64,000 nucleotides of DNA. It comes from Ensifer sp. IC3342 (lineage in GTDB: Bacteria; Pseudomonadota; Alphaproteobacteria; Rhizobiales; Rhizobiaceae). How positions within the stretch are numbered: position 1 is the first letter of the stretch; each line of letters begins with the position of its first letter. The stretch covers positions 372,001-436,000 of the forward strand of contig NZ_JADYVE010000002.1 in NCBI RefSeq assembly GCF_020193655.1. The letters are read 5' to 3'. This document shows positions 46,338-55,818 of the stretch, piece after piece. A model generated the notes under the pieces. The model ran no database searches and was not told the origin of the DNA. It saw only the letters and a program-made list of their open reading frames with translations. The position numbers and the translations under genes are program-made.

Positions 46338-48398
46338 ATGGGAGGCTATCGCGTGACCGTCGACACCGGCGGGACGTTTTCGGACTTCGTTTATCTCGAC
46401 GAAACGACGGGAGAGACGTCGATTTCCAAGGTTCCGTCGACGCCGGACGACCCGTCGCGGGCAATCCTCTCCGGGATCGATATTCTGCTGGGGCGCGGCG
46501 TGCGTCCAGAGGAGGTGAGCTATTTCTGCCACGGCACGACGGTCGGGACGAACGCGCTTCTGGAAGGCAAGGGGGCGAAGACCGGACTTCTGGTGACCAA
46601 AGGTTTTCGCGGTATCTACGAAGTCGGCGAACAGGCGCGTCCGCATGGGCCGGCGATCTTCGATATCCTCTATGAAAAGCCGGCGCGGATCGTGTTGCCG
46701 TCGCTGACCGGCGAAGTATCAGAGCGGGTCGTCCACGACGGGAGCGTGCTCGCCGAGCTCGACGAAGCCGCGCTTCGCGAGACGCTTGCCGAACTCCGCG
46801 CCCAGGGAGTCGAATCCGTCGCGGTCTGCCTGCTCTTCTCCTTCCTCTACCCGCGCCACGAGGGGCGGATCCGCGAGATCGTCCACCAGGAACTGCCGGG
46901 CTGCGAGGTTTCGCTTTCGTCGGAAATCGTGCCGCAGATCCGCGAATACCACCGACTGAGCACGACGGTGATCAATGCCTACCTGCAACCGGTCCTCGCC
47001 CGCTACATTGCCCGGCTCGCCGAGCGGCTGGAAGCGGCCGGCGTGAAGACGCCGCAGAAATACATCATGCAGTCGAACGGCGGCATGGCGACCTTCGAGG
47101 CGACCGCGAAGAAGGGCGTTACGACCGTGCTTTCCGGTCCTGCGGGCGGCGTCACCGCGAGCGTCGCCATGGCGCGCTCCACCGGCTACCACGACATTGT
47201 CACCTTCGACATGGGCGGCACGTCCTGCGACGTGGCGCTGATCAAGAACGGCACGCCGGTGATCGCCAACCGCGGCAAGGTCGAGGGCCGCGACATCGCC
47301 ATGCCGATGATGGATATCAACACGGTCAGCGCCGGCGGCGGCACGATCGCCGAAGTGGACCGTTTCGGCGTCCTCCAAGTCGGGCCGGAAAGCGCCGGCG
47401 CTGTACCGGGTCCCGCGTGCTACAGCCGCGGCGGCACAAAACCGACGATCACCGACTGCAACCTGCTGCTCGGCTATCTCTCGGAAGAAAACTTCCTCGG
47501 CGGCAAGATGCGCCTCGACGCACAGAAAGCGCGCCTGGCGGTGGAAACCCATGTGGCCGGTCCGCTCGGCATGGATGTGCTGGAAGCGGCCGAAGGCATC
47601 GTCAGGATCATCAACGTCAAGATGGAGGAGGCGATCAAGGCCATCTCGACGATGCGCGGCCACGATCTGCGCGACTTCATGCTGCTGCCCTTCGGCGGCG
47701 CCGGTCCGCTGCATGCGGCCCGCATCGCCCGTGAGCTCGGCATGGCCGGTCTCGTCGTGCCGCTGCATGCAGGCGTCTTCTCGGCCATGGGCTTGGTAAT
47801 GTCCGATGTCACGCACGACTATGTGCGCTCACGGCTGACACCGCTCGACGGCGCTTCGGCGAACGAACTCAACACGACTTTCGCCGGCATGGAAGGGCAG
47901 GCGCTTGCCGACCTCGCCGAAGAAGGCTTCCGTGCGGATCGCATCCGTATCGAGCGGGCTCTTGATCTACGCTATGCCGGGCAGGGGTATGAACTGACCG
48001 TTCCGATCGGTGCGCTTGCAGACGCGTCGGATGTCGATGCCCTACGCAGCGCTTTCGATGCCGAGCACGAAGTGATGTTCGGCCACAAGGCGTCGGGCGA
48101 ATCCGTGGAGATCGTTTCCTATCGCGTCAAGGCCGTCGGCCTGGTGCCGCCGGTCAATGCCAAGCGCTACCAGCCGAGTGAAGGAACGCTTGCGGACGCC
48201 TTTTTGGGCCGCCGACCGGTCCGTTTCGACGGGGAGAACCTCGACTGCGCCGTCTACCAACGCGAGCGTCTCGACGTCGGCCTCGTCTTCGCCGGGCCGG
48301 CCGTCGTGGAACAGTTCGACTGCACGACCGTCATCCTGCCGGGCCAGCAGGTTCGGGTCGACGAATTCAAGAATCTCATCGTAACGGAGGTCGCGTGA
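46338..48398 (+). CDS. hyuA: Hydantoinase/5-oxoprolinase A-family subunit
   Basis: 686 residues. N-terminal DTGGTFSDFVYLD (9-21) phosphate-binding motif, FCHGTTVGTNALLEGKGAKT, a central IMQSNGGMATFEATAKKGVT, FDMGGTSCDV, and SAGGGTIAEVD. It couples ATP hydrolysis to opening of a five-membered cyclic amide with the B subunit, whose gene follows with a 1-base overlap. GGGAGG ribosome site. The true substrate (hydantoin, N-methylhydantoin, oxoproline or similar) cannot be told from sequence. Confidence 0.92.
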   Translation: MGGYRVTVDTGGTFSDFVYLDETTGETSISKVPSTPDDPSRAILSGIDILLGRGVRPEEVSYFCHGTTVGTNALLEGKGAKTGLLVTKGFRGIYEVGEQARPHGPAIFDILYEKPARIVLPSLTGEVSERVVHDGSVLAELDEAALRETLAELRAQGVESVAVCLLFSFLYPRHEGRIREIVHQELPGCEVSLSSEIVPQIREYHRLSTTVINAYLQPVLARYIARLAERLEAAGVKTPQKYIMQSNGGMATFEATAKKGVTTVLSGPAGGVTASVAMARSTGYHDIVTFDMGGTSCDVALIKNGTPVIANRGKVEGRDIAMPMMDINTVSAGGGTIAEVDRFGVLQVGPESAGAVPGPACYSRGGTKPTITDCNLLLGYLSEENFLGGKMRLDAQKARLAVETHVAGPLGMDVLEAAEGIVRIINVKMEEAIKAISTMRGHDLRDFMLLPFGGAGPLHAARIARELGMAGLVVPLHAGVFSAMGLVMSDVTHDYVRSRLTPLDGASANELNTTFAGMEGQALADLAEEGFRADRIRIERALDLRYAGQGYELTVPIGALADASDVDALRSAFDAEHEVMFGHKASGESVEIVSYRVKAVGLVPPVNAKRYQPSEGTLADAFLGRRPVRFDGENLDCAVYQRERLDVGLVFAGPAVVEQFDCTTVILPGQQVRVDEFKNLIVTEVA

Positions 48399-50167
48399 TG
48401 CTGCAGCGTAGCGCTTCGCTTGGCAGGCCTACTGCCGTCGAACTTGAAGTGATCCGCGCGAGCCTCGGCGGTATCGTGCAGGAAATGCAGAACTCGCTGT
48501 TCCGCACCGGCTTTTCAACCATCATCCGGGAATCGCAGGATGCTTCCTGCGCCTTGCTCGACGCCAATGCGGCGGTCATCGCCCAGCATGTCGTCCTCCC
48601 GTTGCACATCGGCGCTTTCCCGGCATGCACTGAGGCAGTGCTGCGCGCCTTTGCCGGCGACATCGCGCCCGGCGACGCGTTCCTCATCAACGACCCTTAT
48701 GAGGGCGGCAGTCCGCATGCGCCGGACATGGCAGTGATCACGCCGCTGTTTTTCGACGACACCTTGGTGGCATTCTGTGCCAGCATCGCCCACAAGGGCG
48801 ATATCGGCGGCCCGGTGCCGGGAAGTTGCTCAGGCCAGGCACGCGAGGTCTTCAACGAGGGCCTGCAATTGCCGCCGGTGCGCTATCAACGCAATTACCT
48901 GCCCTTCGGCGATGTCGAGAGGATCATTGCCGCCAACAGCCGCACGCCGGAACTGGTGCTCGGCGACATTCGCGGCCAGTTGGGCTCCGCGCGCCTCGGT
49001 GAGCGGCGGCTTGCAGCCCTTCTGGATAAATTCGGCTCATCGAAATGCATCGCCGCCTTCAACGAACTGGGTGACATCGCCGAGCGGCGGATGCGGGCGA
49101 TCATCAAGACCTGGAAGGACGGCGTCTTCGAGGCCGAGCGCTTTGTCGACGACGACGGCGTCGAGCTGTCGAAGCCGGTGCGCATCCATGTCCGGGTGGA
49201 AAAGGCGGGCGAAACCATCCGCTTCGACTTCACCGGCTCGGCCGATCAGACGCGGGGGCCGGCCAATATCCGCCCGCCGCTCGTCCAGGCGGCCTGCGCC
49301 TATGCGCTGATCTCGCTGGTGGACCCGAACATCTTCATCACCAGCGGCATTCTCCGCTCCTTCACGGTCGAGACCCGGCCGTCGAGCGTGCTGAACCCGC
49401 GTTATCCGGCGCCGGTCAACACCTACAATCCGACGGTGCACGCCGTTGTCGACGCGATCTTCGCGGCGCTCGGGCAAGTGGTGCCGGAACGCTCGCGAGC
49501 TGACGGCTGCGGCAGCCGGTCGATCATCCTCGGCGGCCGCGGCACGAATACCGGCAGCAGCTACGTGCAGTACGAGATCGTCGGTGGCGGAGCAGGGGCG
49601 CGCTCGACGCGCGACGGGGCCTCGGGAACGACGGTCAACCAGAGCAACGCCAAGATCGCACCAGTGGAGATCATCGAGAGCGAGTTCCCGACCCGGTTGC
49701 TCGCCTTCGAGCTGATCCGCGACTCGGGCGGAGCGGGCAAGTTTCGCGGCGGGCTCGGCATCCGGCGCAAATATCTGAACCTCACCGACGCGCGCTTTTC
49801 GATCCGCTCGACCAAGCATGTCATTCCCGCCGAAGGCTATGCCGACGGCCTGCCCGGTCGCACCGGCGACATCCGGATCAATCCGGACGAGGAGGGCTGG
49901 AAGCGCCTGCCTTCGCGCTACGCCGACTATCCGCTCAAGGCCGGCGATGTGTTCGAACTCGAAACGCCGGGCGGTGGCGGTTACGGCGACCCGCTGATGC
50001 GCGATCCGGCATCGGTGCTGGCCGACGTCAGGGAGGGCTATGTCTCCGTCGAGGCGGCGGGACGCGACTATGGCGTGGTGCTGGTAGCGGGTCCGAAGGG
50101 GCCGAGCCTCGATGAGGAGGCGACGCAGAGATTGCGCGCGGCGCGGTCGAAGGCCGGGGCGGCTTGA
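48398..50167 (+). CDS. hyuB: Hydantoinase/5-oxoprolinase B-family subunit
   Basis: 589 residues from ATG 48398 (GGAGG 7 bases before; GTG 48395 is the alternative). Typical features: LEVIRASLGGIVQEMQNSLF, FSTIIRESQDASCALLD, NDPYEGGSPHAPDM, and C-terminal GGGGYGDPL. Works as a complex with the A subunit. Overlaps its stop codon. Confidence 0.93.
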   Translation: MLQRSASLGRPTAVELEVIRASLGGIVQEMQNSLFRTGFSTIIRESQDASCALLDANAAVIAQHVVLPLHIGAFPACTEAVLRAFAGDIAPGDAFLINDPYEGGSPHAPDMAVITPLFFDDTLVAFCASIAHKGDIGGPVPGSCSGQAREVFNEGLQLPPVRYQRNYLPFGDVERIIAANSRTPELVLGDIRGQLGSARLGERRLAALLDKFGSSKCIAAFNELGDIAERRMRAIIKTWKDGVFEAERFVDDDGVELSKPVRIHVRVEKAGETIRFDFTGSADQTRGPANIRPPLVQAACAYALISLVDPNIFITSGILRSFTVETRPSSVLNPRYPAPVNTYNPTVHAVVDAIFAALGQVVPERSRADGCGSRSIILGGRGTNTGSSYVQYEIVGGGAGARSTRDGASGTTVNQSNAKIAPVEIIESEFPTRLLAFELIRDSGGAGKFRGGLGIRRKYLNLTDARFSIRSTKHVIPAEGYADGLPGRTGDIRINPDEEGWKRLPSRYADYPLKAGDVFELETPGGGGYGDPLMRDPASVLADVREGYVSVEAAGRDYGVVLVAGPKGPSLDEEATQRLRAARSKAGAA

Positions 50168-50188
50168 GGCGAGATCAGGAGGAAGACT

Positions 50189-51013
50189 ATGGATGGAATT
50201 GTGAACACGAAACCGACGGCTGGGGTGATCGGGCTCGGCGCCATGGGCTACCAGATGGCCCGACACCTGAAGGAGAAGGGCTTCACCGTTGCCGGCTATG
50301 ATGTTTCGGCCGAGGCGACGGCCAAGTCGCAGGCGATCGGCATTCCGACCAAAGCGGACATAGCCGAGGTCGGCAGCGGCGCCGAGGTCGTAGTTGTCAT
50401 GGTGCAGGCCGACAAGCAGGTCGTCGACGTGATCGGCGAGGGCGGACTTCTTGCATCTCTGGCATCGGGCTCGGTCATCTGCATCGCGAGCTCGATTGCG
50501 CCTGACACCTGCCGGCAGCTTGAGCGCGAGGCGGCCGAGAAGGGCGTCGGCGTTCTCGACACGCCGGTGGTGCTTGGCCAGGAAGCGGCCGACAACGGCA
50601 CACTGACGGTCTTCGTCGGCGGCGAAGCGAAATGGCTCGAGAAGGCGCGCCCCGTGCTTTCGGCCTTTGGCAGCAACATCCTGCATATCGGGCCGAGCGG
50701 CACCGGCCAGATCGCCAAGACAGCCAACAACATGCTGCTTTGGGCCTGCATCTGCGCTAATTTTGAAGCGCTCAGCCTCGCTAAGCAGCTCGGTGCCGAC
50801 GTTCCGACGCTGGTCTCCGCGCTGATGCATTCTTCCGGTGCCAACTGGTCTCTGTCGCGATGGGGCAAGAGCACCGGCAAATGGGCGGAGAAGGACATGG
50901 ACGTCGCCCTCGACCTTGCGCAGAGCGTCAAGCTGCCGTTGCCGCTCAACGGTCTCGTCGACCAGCTCATGAAATCCATGAACAGGGAACGAATGCAGAG
51001 CCTGCTTAGCTGA
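50189..51013 (+). CDS. NAD(P)-dependent beta-hydroxyacid dehydrogenase
   Basis: 274 residues. Rossmann motif VIGLGAMGYQMARHLKEKG near the N-terminus, a C-terminal helical domain with GPSGTGQIAKTANNMLLWAC (catalytic Lys in the IAKTANN helix), as in 3-hydroxyisobutyrate dehydrogenase and tartronate-semialdehyde reductase. The usual NADP/NAD choice is not clear. Ribosome site AGGAGGA. Probably processes an acid released by the hydantoinase. Confidence 0.85.
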   Translation: MDGIVNTKPTAGVIGLGAMGYQMARHLKEKGFTVAGYDVSAEATAKSQAIGIPTKADIAEVGSGAEVVVVMVQADKQVVDVIGEGGLLASLASGSVICIASSIAPDTCRQLEREAAEKGVGVLDTPVVLGQEAADNGTLTVFVGGEAKWLEKARPVLSAFGSNILHIGPSGTGQIAKTANNMLLWACICANFEALSLAKQLGADVPTLVSALMHSSGANWSLSRWGKSTGKWAEKDMDVALDLAQSVKLPLPLNGLVDQLMKSMNRERMQSLLS

Positions 51014-51080
51014 ATCTATTCCCCCTCATCAGGTTCGGAGGAGAGCCGGGTGAGGGGCGAACCAACCGTGGGAGGAGAGC

Positions 51081-52076
51081 ATGAAAAATCTATTGAAGAC
51101 AGTTTTGGCGGCGGGGTTGAGCCTCGTTGCCGGGGCCCTGTCGCCAGCAGCGGCAGACGAAGCCCTTACCAGGGTGAATGTCGCCTATGACGGCTTCACC
51201 ATGACGAGCGCGCCGATCCAGTACACGCTTGCCAAGGGCCTGTTCAAGAAGCGCGGCCTCGACGTCAACCTCGTCTATGTCGAGGGCGGCTCCGTGCTCA
51301 CCCAGGCCCTCGTCGGCGGCTCGATCGACATCGCCCAGAACGGTTACACCCCGTCGATCGCCGCCGCCGTCGCCGGTGCCGATATCGCCATCATCGGCAG
51401 CATGGCCAACAAACTGCCGTTCCAGCTTGTCGTCGATGGCTCGATCCAGAATGCCGATCAACTGCGCGGTAAGAGCATCGCCATCAGCAAGTTCGGTTCG
51501 TCGACCGATACCGCCTTGAAGTTCGCGTTGAAGTCCCTCGGGCTCGAGCCGACGGATGTCAACGTTCTCCAGCTCGGCGGTGAGGGGACGCGGGCGGCTG
51601 CCTATGAAAGCCGTCAGGTCCAGGGGCTGATGTCCCAGTATCCGCGCACCCAGGAAATCGTCGATGCCGGCTCGAAGATGCTGGTGGACGTGACCGAGAT
51701 CGTCAAGGATTACCCGAACACCGCCTATGTGACCTCGCGGAATTACCTTTCCGGCCATCCCGACGTCGTCAAGCGCTTCTTCATGGCGATGGGCGAGGGC
51801 CTCCACGGCTTCCGTGCCAATCCGCAGGACGCGATGGAAGTGACGGCTTCTTTCCTGAAGCTTGAGAAGGGTCCGTCGGTCGAACAGGCGTTCCGCTTCT
51901 ATTCCGAGAAAGTGTACCCGCAGGATCTGCGTCCCTCGATGCCGGGCGTAGCTGCCGTTCTGGCGGAGCTTTCGAAAACGCTGCCGGCTGCAGCCTCCGT
52001 GAAGCCGGAATCGATCGTCGACACAACCACGCTCGATGCGCTCGACAGCGAAGGCTTCTTCAAAGCGCTCGACTGA
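51081..52076 (+). CDS. ABC transporter substrate-binding protein, NitT/TauT type
   Basis: 331 residues. Signal peptide 1-25 (LLKTVLAAGLSLVAGALSPA, then AAADE). NMT1/THI5-like features: GLFKKRGLDVNLVYVEGGS, GSIDIAQNGYTPSIAAAVAG, and a central hinge. Captures the substrate in the periplasm for the two following ABC genes. GGAGGAG ribosome site. Confidence 0.9.
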   Translation: MKNLLKTVLAAGLSLVAGALSPAAADEALTRVNVAYDGFTMTSAPIQYTLAKGLFKKRGLDVNLVYVEGGSVLTQALVGGSIDIAQNGYTPSIAAAVAGADIAIIGSMANKLPFQLVVDGSIQNADQLRGKSIAISKFGSSTDTALKFALKSLGLEPTDVNVLQLGGEGTRAAAYESRQVQGLMSQYPRTQEIVDAGSKMLVDVTEIVKDYPNTAYVTSRNYLSGHPDVVKRFFMAMGEGLHGFRANPQDAMEVTASFLKLEKGPSVEQAFRFYSEKVYPQDLRPSMPGVAAVLAELSKTLPAAASVKPESIVDTTTLDALDSEGFFKALD

Positions 52077-52104
52077 AACTGCGAACAAGGCGGGAGGAGA
52101 ACCC

Positions 52105-52914
52105 ATGTTGCAGGCAACGCCGGTCAAGCTGAAGGCCGATAGTGTCAAACTGAATTACTACAATGATCGCACCAAGCGCGATCTGAGCGTGCTCGACGGC
52201 ATCGACTTCAGCGTCAACGAGGGTGAACTCGTCAGCATCGTCGGCCCGAGCGGCTGCGGGAAATCGACCTTTCTCGCCGCCGTCGACGGCCTCATCGCCA
52301 TCGACGGCGGGAGAATCCTGATCGATGAGCGGGAGGTGACGAAGCCGGGGCCGGATCGCGGCCTCGTCTTTCAGCAGGATTCGCTCTTTCCTTGGCGCAC
52401 GGTCCAGCGCAACGTCGCCTACGGCCTGGAGATCCAGAAGGTGCTCAGCAAGGAGGAGATCACCGCCCGTGCGCGCAAGTTCGTCGAGCTTGTCGGGCTC
52501 GCCGGTTTCGAGGACAGCTATCCGCGCGAACTGTCTGGTGGCATGCGCCAGCGCGTCAACATCGCGAGGGCGCTCGCGGTCGATCCGGAATTGCTGCTGC
52601 TCGACGAGCCCTTCGCGGCGCTCGACGCGCAGACGCGCGAACTCATGCAGTTCGAGCTGCTGCGCATTCTCGACCGGGCCCAGAAGACCGGCGTGTTCAT
52701 CACCCACCAGATCGACGAGGCGATTTTCCTTTCCAACCGTGTCGTCGTGTTTTCCGCACGCCCGGCGAAGGTGAAGGAGATCGTTGAGATCGACCTGCCG
52801 AAGGAACGCACGCTCGATCTGAAGCATACGCCGCGCTTCATGGAGATCTTTCGCCATATCTGGCGGCTGATCGAAGAGGAAAGTGCCCGGATGGGCCTTC
52901 TGCGCGTGCATTGA
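52105..52914 (+). CDS. ABC transporter ATP-binding protein
   Basis: 269 residues from ATG 52105 (GGGAGGAG upstream). Walker A GPSGCGKST (47-55), Q-loop FQQDSLFPW, signature LSGGMRQR, Walker B LLLLDEPF, H-loop ITHQIDEA. NitT/TauT-type (SsuB/TauB-like). Energises uptake together with the permease 11 bases downstream. Confidence 0.93.
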   Translation: MLQATPVKLKADSVKLNYYNDRTKRDLSVLDGIDFSVNEGELVSIVGPSGCGKSTFLAAVDGLIAIDGGRILIDEREVTKPGPDRGLVFQQDSLFPWRTVQRNVAYGLEIQKVLSKEEITARARKFVELVGLAGFEDSYPRELSGGMRQRVNIARALAVDPELLLLDEPFAALDAQTRELMQFELLRILDRAQKTGVFITHQIDEAIFLSNRVVVFSARPAKVKEIVEIDLPKERTLDLKHTPRFMEIFRHIWRLIEEESARMGLLRVH

Positions 52915-52925
52915 GGGAGCGAGAG

Positions 52926-53759
52926 ATGACGTCGGTTACAGAAGAACGAGAAATCCCAAGGCCGCGCAAGTCGGAATTCGCCGTCTACGAATTCCTGGTG
53001 CGCCACGAGAACGCCTTACTTGGCGGCTTCACCATGATCGTGGCGTTGCTGCTCTGGGAGGCAGTCGTCCGCCTCGACCTGGTCAATCCGCTTTTCACCA
53101 GTTCGCCGAGCCGCATCATCGCAACCGGTTATGCGATGTTCGCCGATGGCAGCATCTATCCGCACCTCGCCATCAGCGGACTGGAACTGGTCGTCGGCTA
53201 TGGGCTGGCGATCATCGTCGGCGTGCCGCTCGGCATCCTGATGGGTTGGCACCGTCGCTTCAACGCCGCGTTCGACCCGATCATTTCGGCGCTCTACGCG
53301 ACGCCACGCATTGCGCTCCTGCCGCTGATCATGATCTGGTTCGGCATCGGCCTAGGCTCGAAGTTTGCGATCATCTTCCTGAGCGCCGTGTTTCCGATCC
53401 TCATCAACACGACCGCCGGCGTCCAGACTGTCGAGCGGGACTACATCAAGGTGGCCCGATCCTTCGGGGCGAATGATCGTCAGATGTTCCTGACCGTTGC
53501 CTTCCCGGCGGCTGTTCCTTTTCTGCTGACAGGTCTGCGCCTCGGCCTCGGTCACGCGCTTATCGGCATTGTGGTGGGCGAGATGTACTCGGCACAGGCG
53601 GGCGTCGGCTATCTCATCTCCGTCGCCGGCGCCACCTTCCAAACCGACCGGGTCATGTTCGGCATCATCCTCATTGCCGCCGCCGGCGTCATCCTCACCA
53701 ACATCCTGAGGATGATCGAACGCCGCTTCGACAGATGGCGACCGGACAACAAGCTCTAG
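52926..53759 (+). CDS. ABC transporter permease
   Basis: 277 residues from ATG 52926; five to six membrane segments and the EAA-type loop (VARSFGANDRQMFLTVAFPA) characteristic of BPD permeases. First TM MIVALLLWEAVVRL. Works with the upstream ATPase and binding protein. Confidence 0.92.
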   Translation: MTSVTEEREIPRPRKSEFAVYEFLVRHENALLGGFTMIVALLLWEAVVRLDLVNPLFTSSPSRIIATGYAMFADGSIYPHLAISGLELVVGYGLAIIVGVPLGILMGWHRRFNAAFDPIISALYATPRIALLPLIMIWFGIGLGSKFAIIFLSAVFPILINTTAGVQTVERDYIKVARSFGANDRQMFLTVAFPAAVPFLLTGLRLGLGHALIGIVVGEMYSAQAGVGYLISVAGATFQTDRVMFGIILIAAAGVILTNILRMIERRFDRWRPDNKL

Positions 53760-53820
53760 TCTATTGGCCGGTCCTGAGCGGCCGCCCGGATCACTACACA
53801 CCAAAGAACGGTAGGACAGA

Positions 53821-54573
53821 ATGAAACTGATCGATCAAGTGGCGGTCGTGACCGGCGCTGGCCGGAATATCGGCGAGGCAACGGCGAAGCTGCTGGCAAG
53901 GGAAGGCGCGAGCGTCGCCGTGACCGACATCGACGCCGAGCGGGCGGCACGCGTCGTGGAGGAGATCCGCGCGGCGGGCGGCACGGCTGAGGTGTTTCTC
54001 GCCAACGTTGCCGACGAAGAAGGCGTGATTTCGCTCGTCAAGGCTGTGACGGACCGCTTCGGCAAGGTCGATATCCTCGTCAACAACGTCGCCATCAGCG
54101 ACAACAAGCACATCCTCGACGTAACGAAGGAGGAGTGGGACCGGGTGATTGCGGTCACGCTAACCGGGACGTTCCTGATGAGCAAATATTTCGCCCAGCA
54201 GATGGTGGCGCAGGGGCACGGCGGAAACATCGTCAATGTCGGCTCGACCTCGGGCTTCTACGGGCGCCCGCGTGCCGTCGCCTACACCGCTGCCAAGGCG
54301 GGTGTCACCAATCTTTCGCGCTCGCTGGCGATCCAGCTCGCCAAGCACAAGATCCGCGTCAACTGCGTGGTGCCGAACAAGATCGGCTCGCCGGTCGGCA
54401 AGGATACGTTCGATCCGAACCGGCCCGTCGTCAACCTGCGTGACCGCCCGGGTGTTCCGGATGATCTCGCCCGCGCCATCCTGTTCCTGGTCTCCCCCGA
54501 TTCCGACTTCATCGACGGCACGACGCTTTTCGTCGACGGCGGCGTTTCCGCCCTCATGCCCGGCAGTGAATGA
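53821..54573 (+). CDS. Short-chain dehydrogenase/reductase
   Basis: 250 residues. TGAGRNIG cofactor motif (11-18), NNVA, catalytic Ser in GSTSGF and YTAAK, and a C-terminal FVDGG. Classical SDR. Last gene of the catabolic operon, followed by a RIME-like palindrome. Confidence 0.9.
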   Translation: MKLIDQVAVVTGAGRNIGEATAKLLAREGASVAVTDIDAERAARVVEEIRAAGGTAEVFLANVADEEGVISLVKAVTDRFGKVDILVNNVAISDNKHILDVTKEEWDRVIAVTLTGTFLMSKYFAQQMVAQGHGGNIVNVGSTSGFYGRPRAVAYTAAKAGVTNLSRSLAIQLAKHKIRVNCVVPNKIGSPVGKDTFDPNRPVVNLRDRPGVPDDLARAILFLVSPDSDFIDGTTLFVDGGVSALMPGSE

Positions 54574-54584
54574 GGAGCCGTACT

Positions 54585-54689
54585 GCATGATTTTGTCCTT
54601 AAATCGGAATCGATTTAAGGACAAAATCATGCAGCAATTCAAAGTGCTACAGCGACCTTGCGCGTCCGATCGGACGCGCGGCGCTGTAG
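54585..54689. repeat. RIME-like double palindrome
   Basis: First palindrome: 22-bp perfect arms (54585-54606, 54611-54632), loop GAAT. Second: CTACAGCG...CGCTGTAG (54647-54689) with inner arms GCGCGTCCG and CGGACGCGC around AT. This two-palindrome layout of about 105 bp is that of the Rhizobium-specific intergenic mosaic elements as I remember them. It lies between two convergent genes and may also end transcription. Confidence 0.7.
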
Positions 54690-54695
54690 TAAGTC

Positions 54696-55490
54696 CTATC
54701 GGTCGAGTTCGGGATAGATCCGATCGAGAAATCCCGGTCTGAGCTTTTCGCCGATCAGGCAGTCGGCACCGGGCGTCGTGGCCGTGAGTTGCAGGGTGGG
54801 CGGCGGGGGCAGGCCGCTCACTTCAAGGATCAGTTTCTGGCGGATCGCGATCGCGAAATCCTCCGGTTCATGGACCGGCAGCACGAAGGATCCCGGTCCC
54901 CCGATGACGCATTGCGCGTAGTACTGGTCGAGCGGTCCTGTCGAGACCGAGGGGCGGATGAGGATCGCAAGCCCGTTGACGATGATGCCGCGGGAAATGG
55001 CCCCGTCGCGTGCGGGTGTTACCGGCGGGCCGGTATTGTTCGGCCCGTCGCCGGAAATGTCTATCACCCGTCGCGCGCCCGAAAAGGCGTTGGAATCGAT
55101 CAGGTTCGTTCCGAACAGGATGGCGTTGGAGATCGACGTGCCGCGGCGCGTGCCAACCGGCCGCGCCTCGACTTTCGCGGCGAAGGCTTCGGCGTCCTCG
55201 GCATCGTCGATGACCTGCCAGGAGACAACCGACTGCTCGTTCACAAGCCCCGCCCACTCGAAATAGCCGATCGCGATACGCCCAATCAGTCCGCCCTTAA
55301 CGGCATTGATGAAGTCCGGATGCCGCAGTGCCTGCAGATAACCGGACCGCTGCACCCGCGCCTCTTCCATGTCCATCGATCCGGACATATCGACGGCCAG
55401 CACCAGTTCCACATCTACATCCGCCTGCATGGCGGCCGACTGGATCGGACTCCCACTGAGGGCCAGGATCAATGCCAACGTGCTCAACAT
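54696..55490 (-). CDS. Secreted DUF1194 von Willebrand A-like protein
   Basis: 264 residues. Signal peptide (LALILALSGSPIQSAAM). MIDAS motif DMSGSMD with later Thr and Asp (RRGTSISNAI, IDISGDGPNN). DUF1194 pattern. Probably periplasmic and metal-dependent ligand binding; precise role unknown. Confidence 0.82.
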   Translation of the reverse strand: MLSTLALILALSGSPIQSAAMQADVDVELVLAVDMSGSMDMEEARVQRSGYLQALRHPDFINAVKGGLIGRIAIGYFEWAGLVNEQSVVSWQVIDDAEDAEAFAAKVEARPVGTRRGTSISNAILFGTNLIDSNAFSGARRVIDISGDGPNNTGPPVTPARDGAISRGIIVNGLAILIRPSVSTGPLDQYYAQCVIGGPGSFVLPVHEPEDFAIAIRQKLILEVSGLPPPPTLQLTATTPGADCLIGEKLRPGFLDRIYPELDR

Positions 55491-55818
55491 CGCATCAACC
55501 GTTTCTGCGCGTGGTCACTTCGGGGCTAGATGCGGAATAATTCGAGGCGGTCTGCCCGCACCCTGCGCTTCAAAAATCGATCATATCTGTGAGTTTGAAT
55601 TGCATCACGCCAAAATCAAGGCATTGGGGTGAATGTAGCACAGGATTGGCGTTGCGCGACCGTTGCGAACGGTCGGCTCTACAATATTCGGTGATCGCCG
55701 ATACCCTGCTTGCCGGATTTGCCTTGAAAGAAATCTAGCGCCGGGCGAAAGCATGGCCGCTTCTTAGCCGGCACCAAGGCAGCGCCATCGCGAGTAGGCG
55801 CGTCAGACGGGATCTCAA
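55491..55818. other. Divergent intergenic region
   Basis: 328 bases between the DUF1194 gene and the glucoamylase-like gene, transcribed away from each other. No gene, repeat or clear promoter hexamers recognised. Confidence 0.4.
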
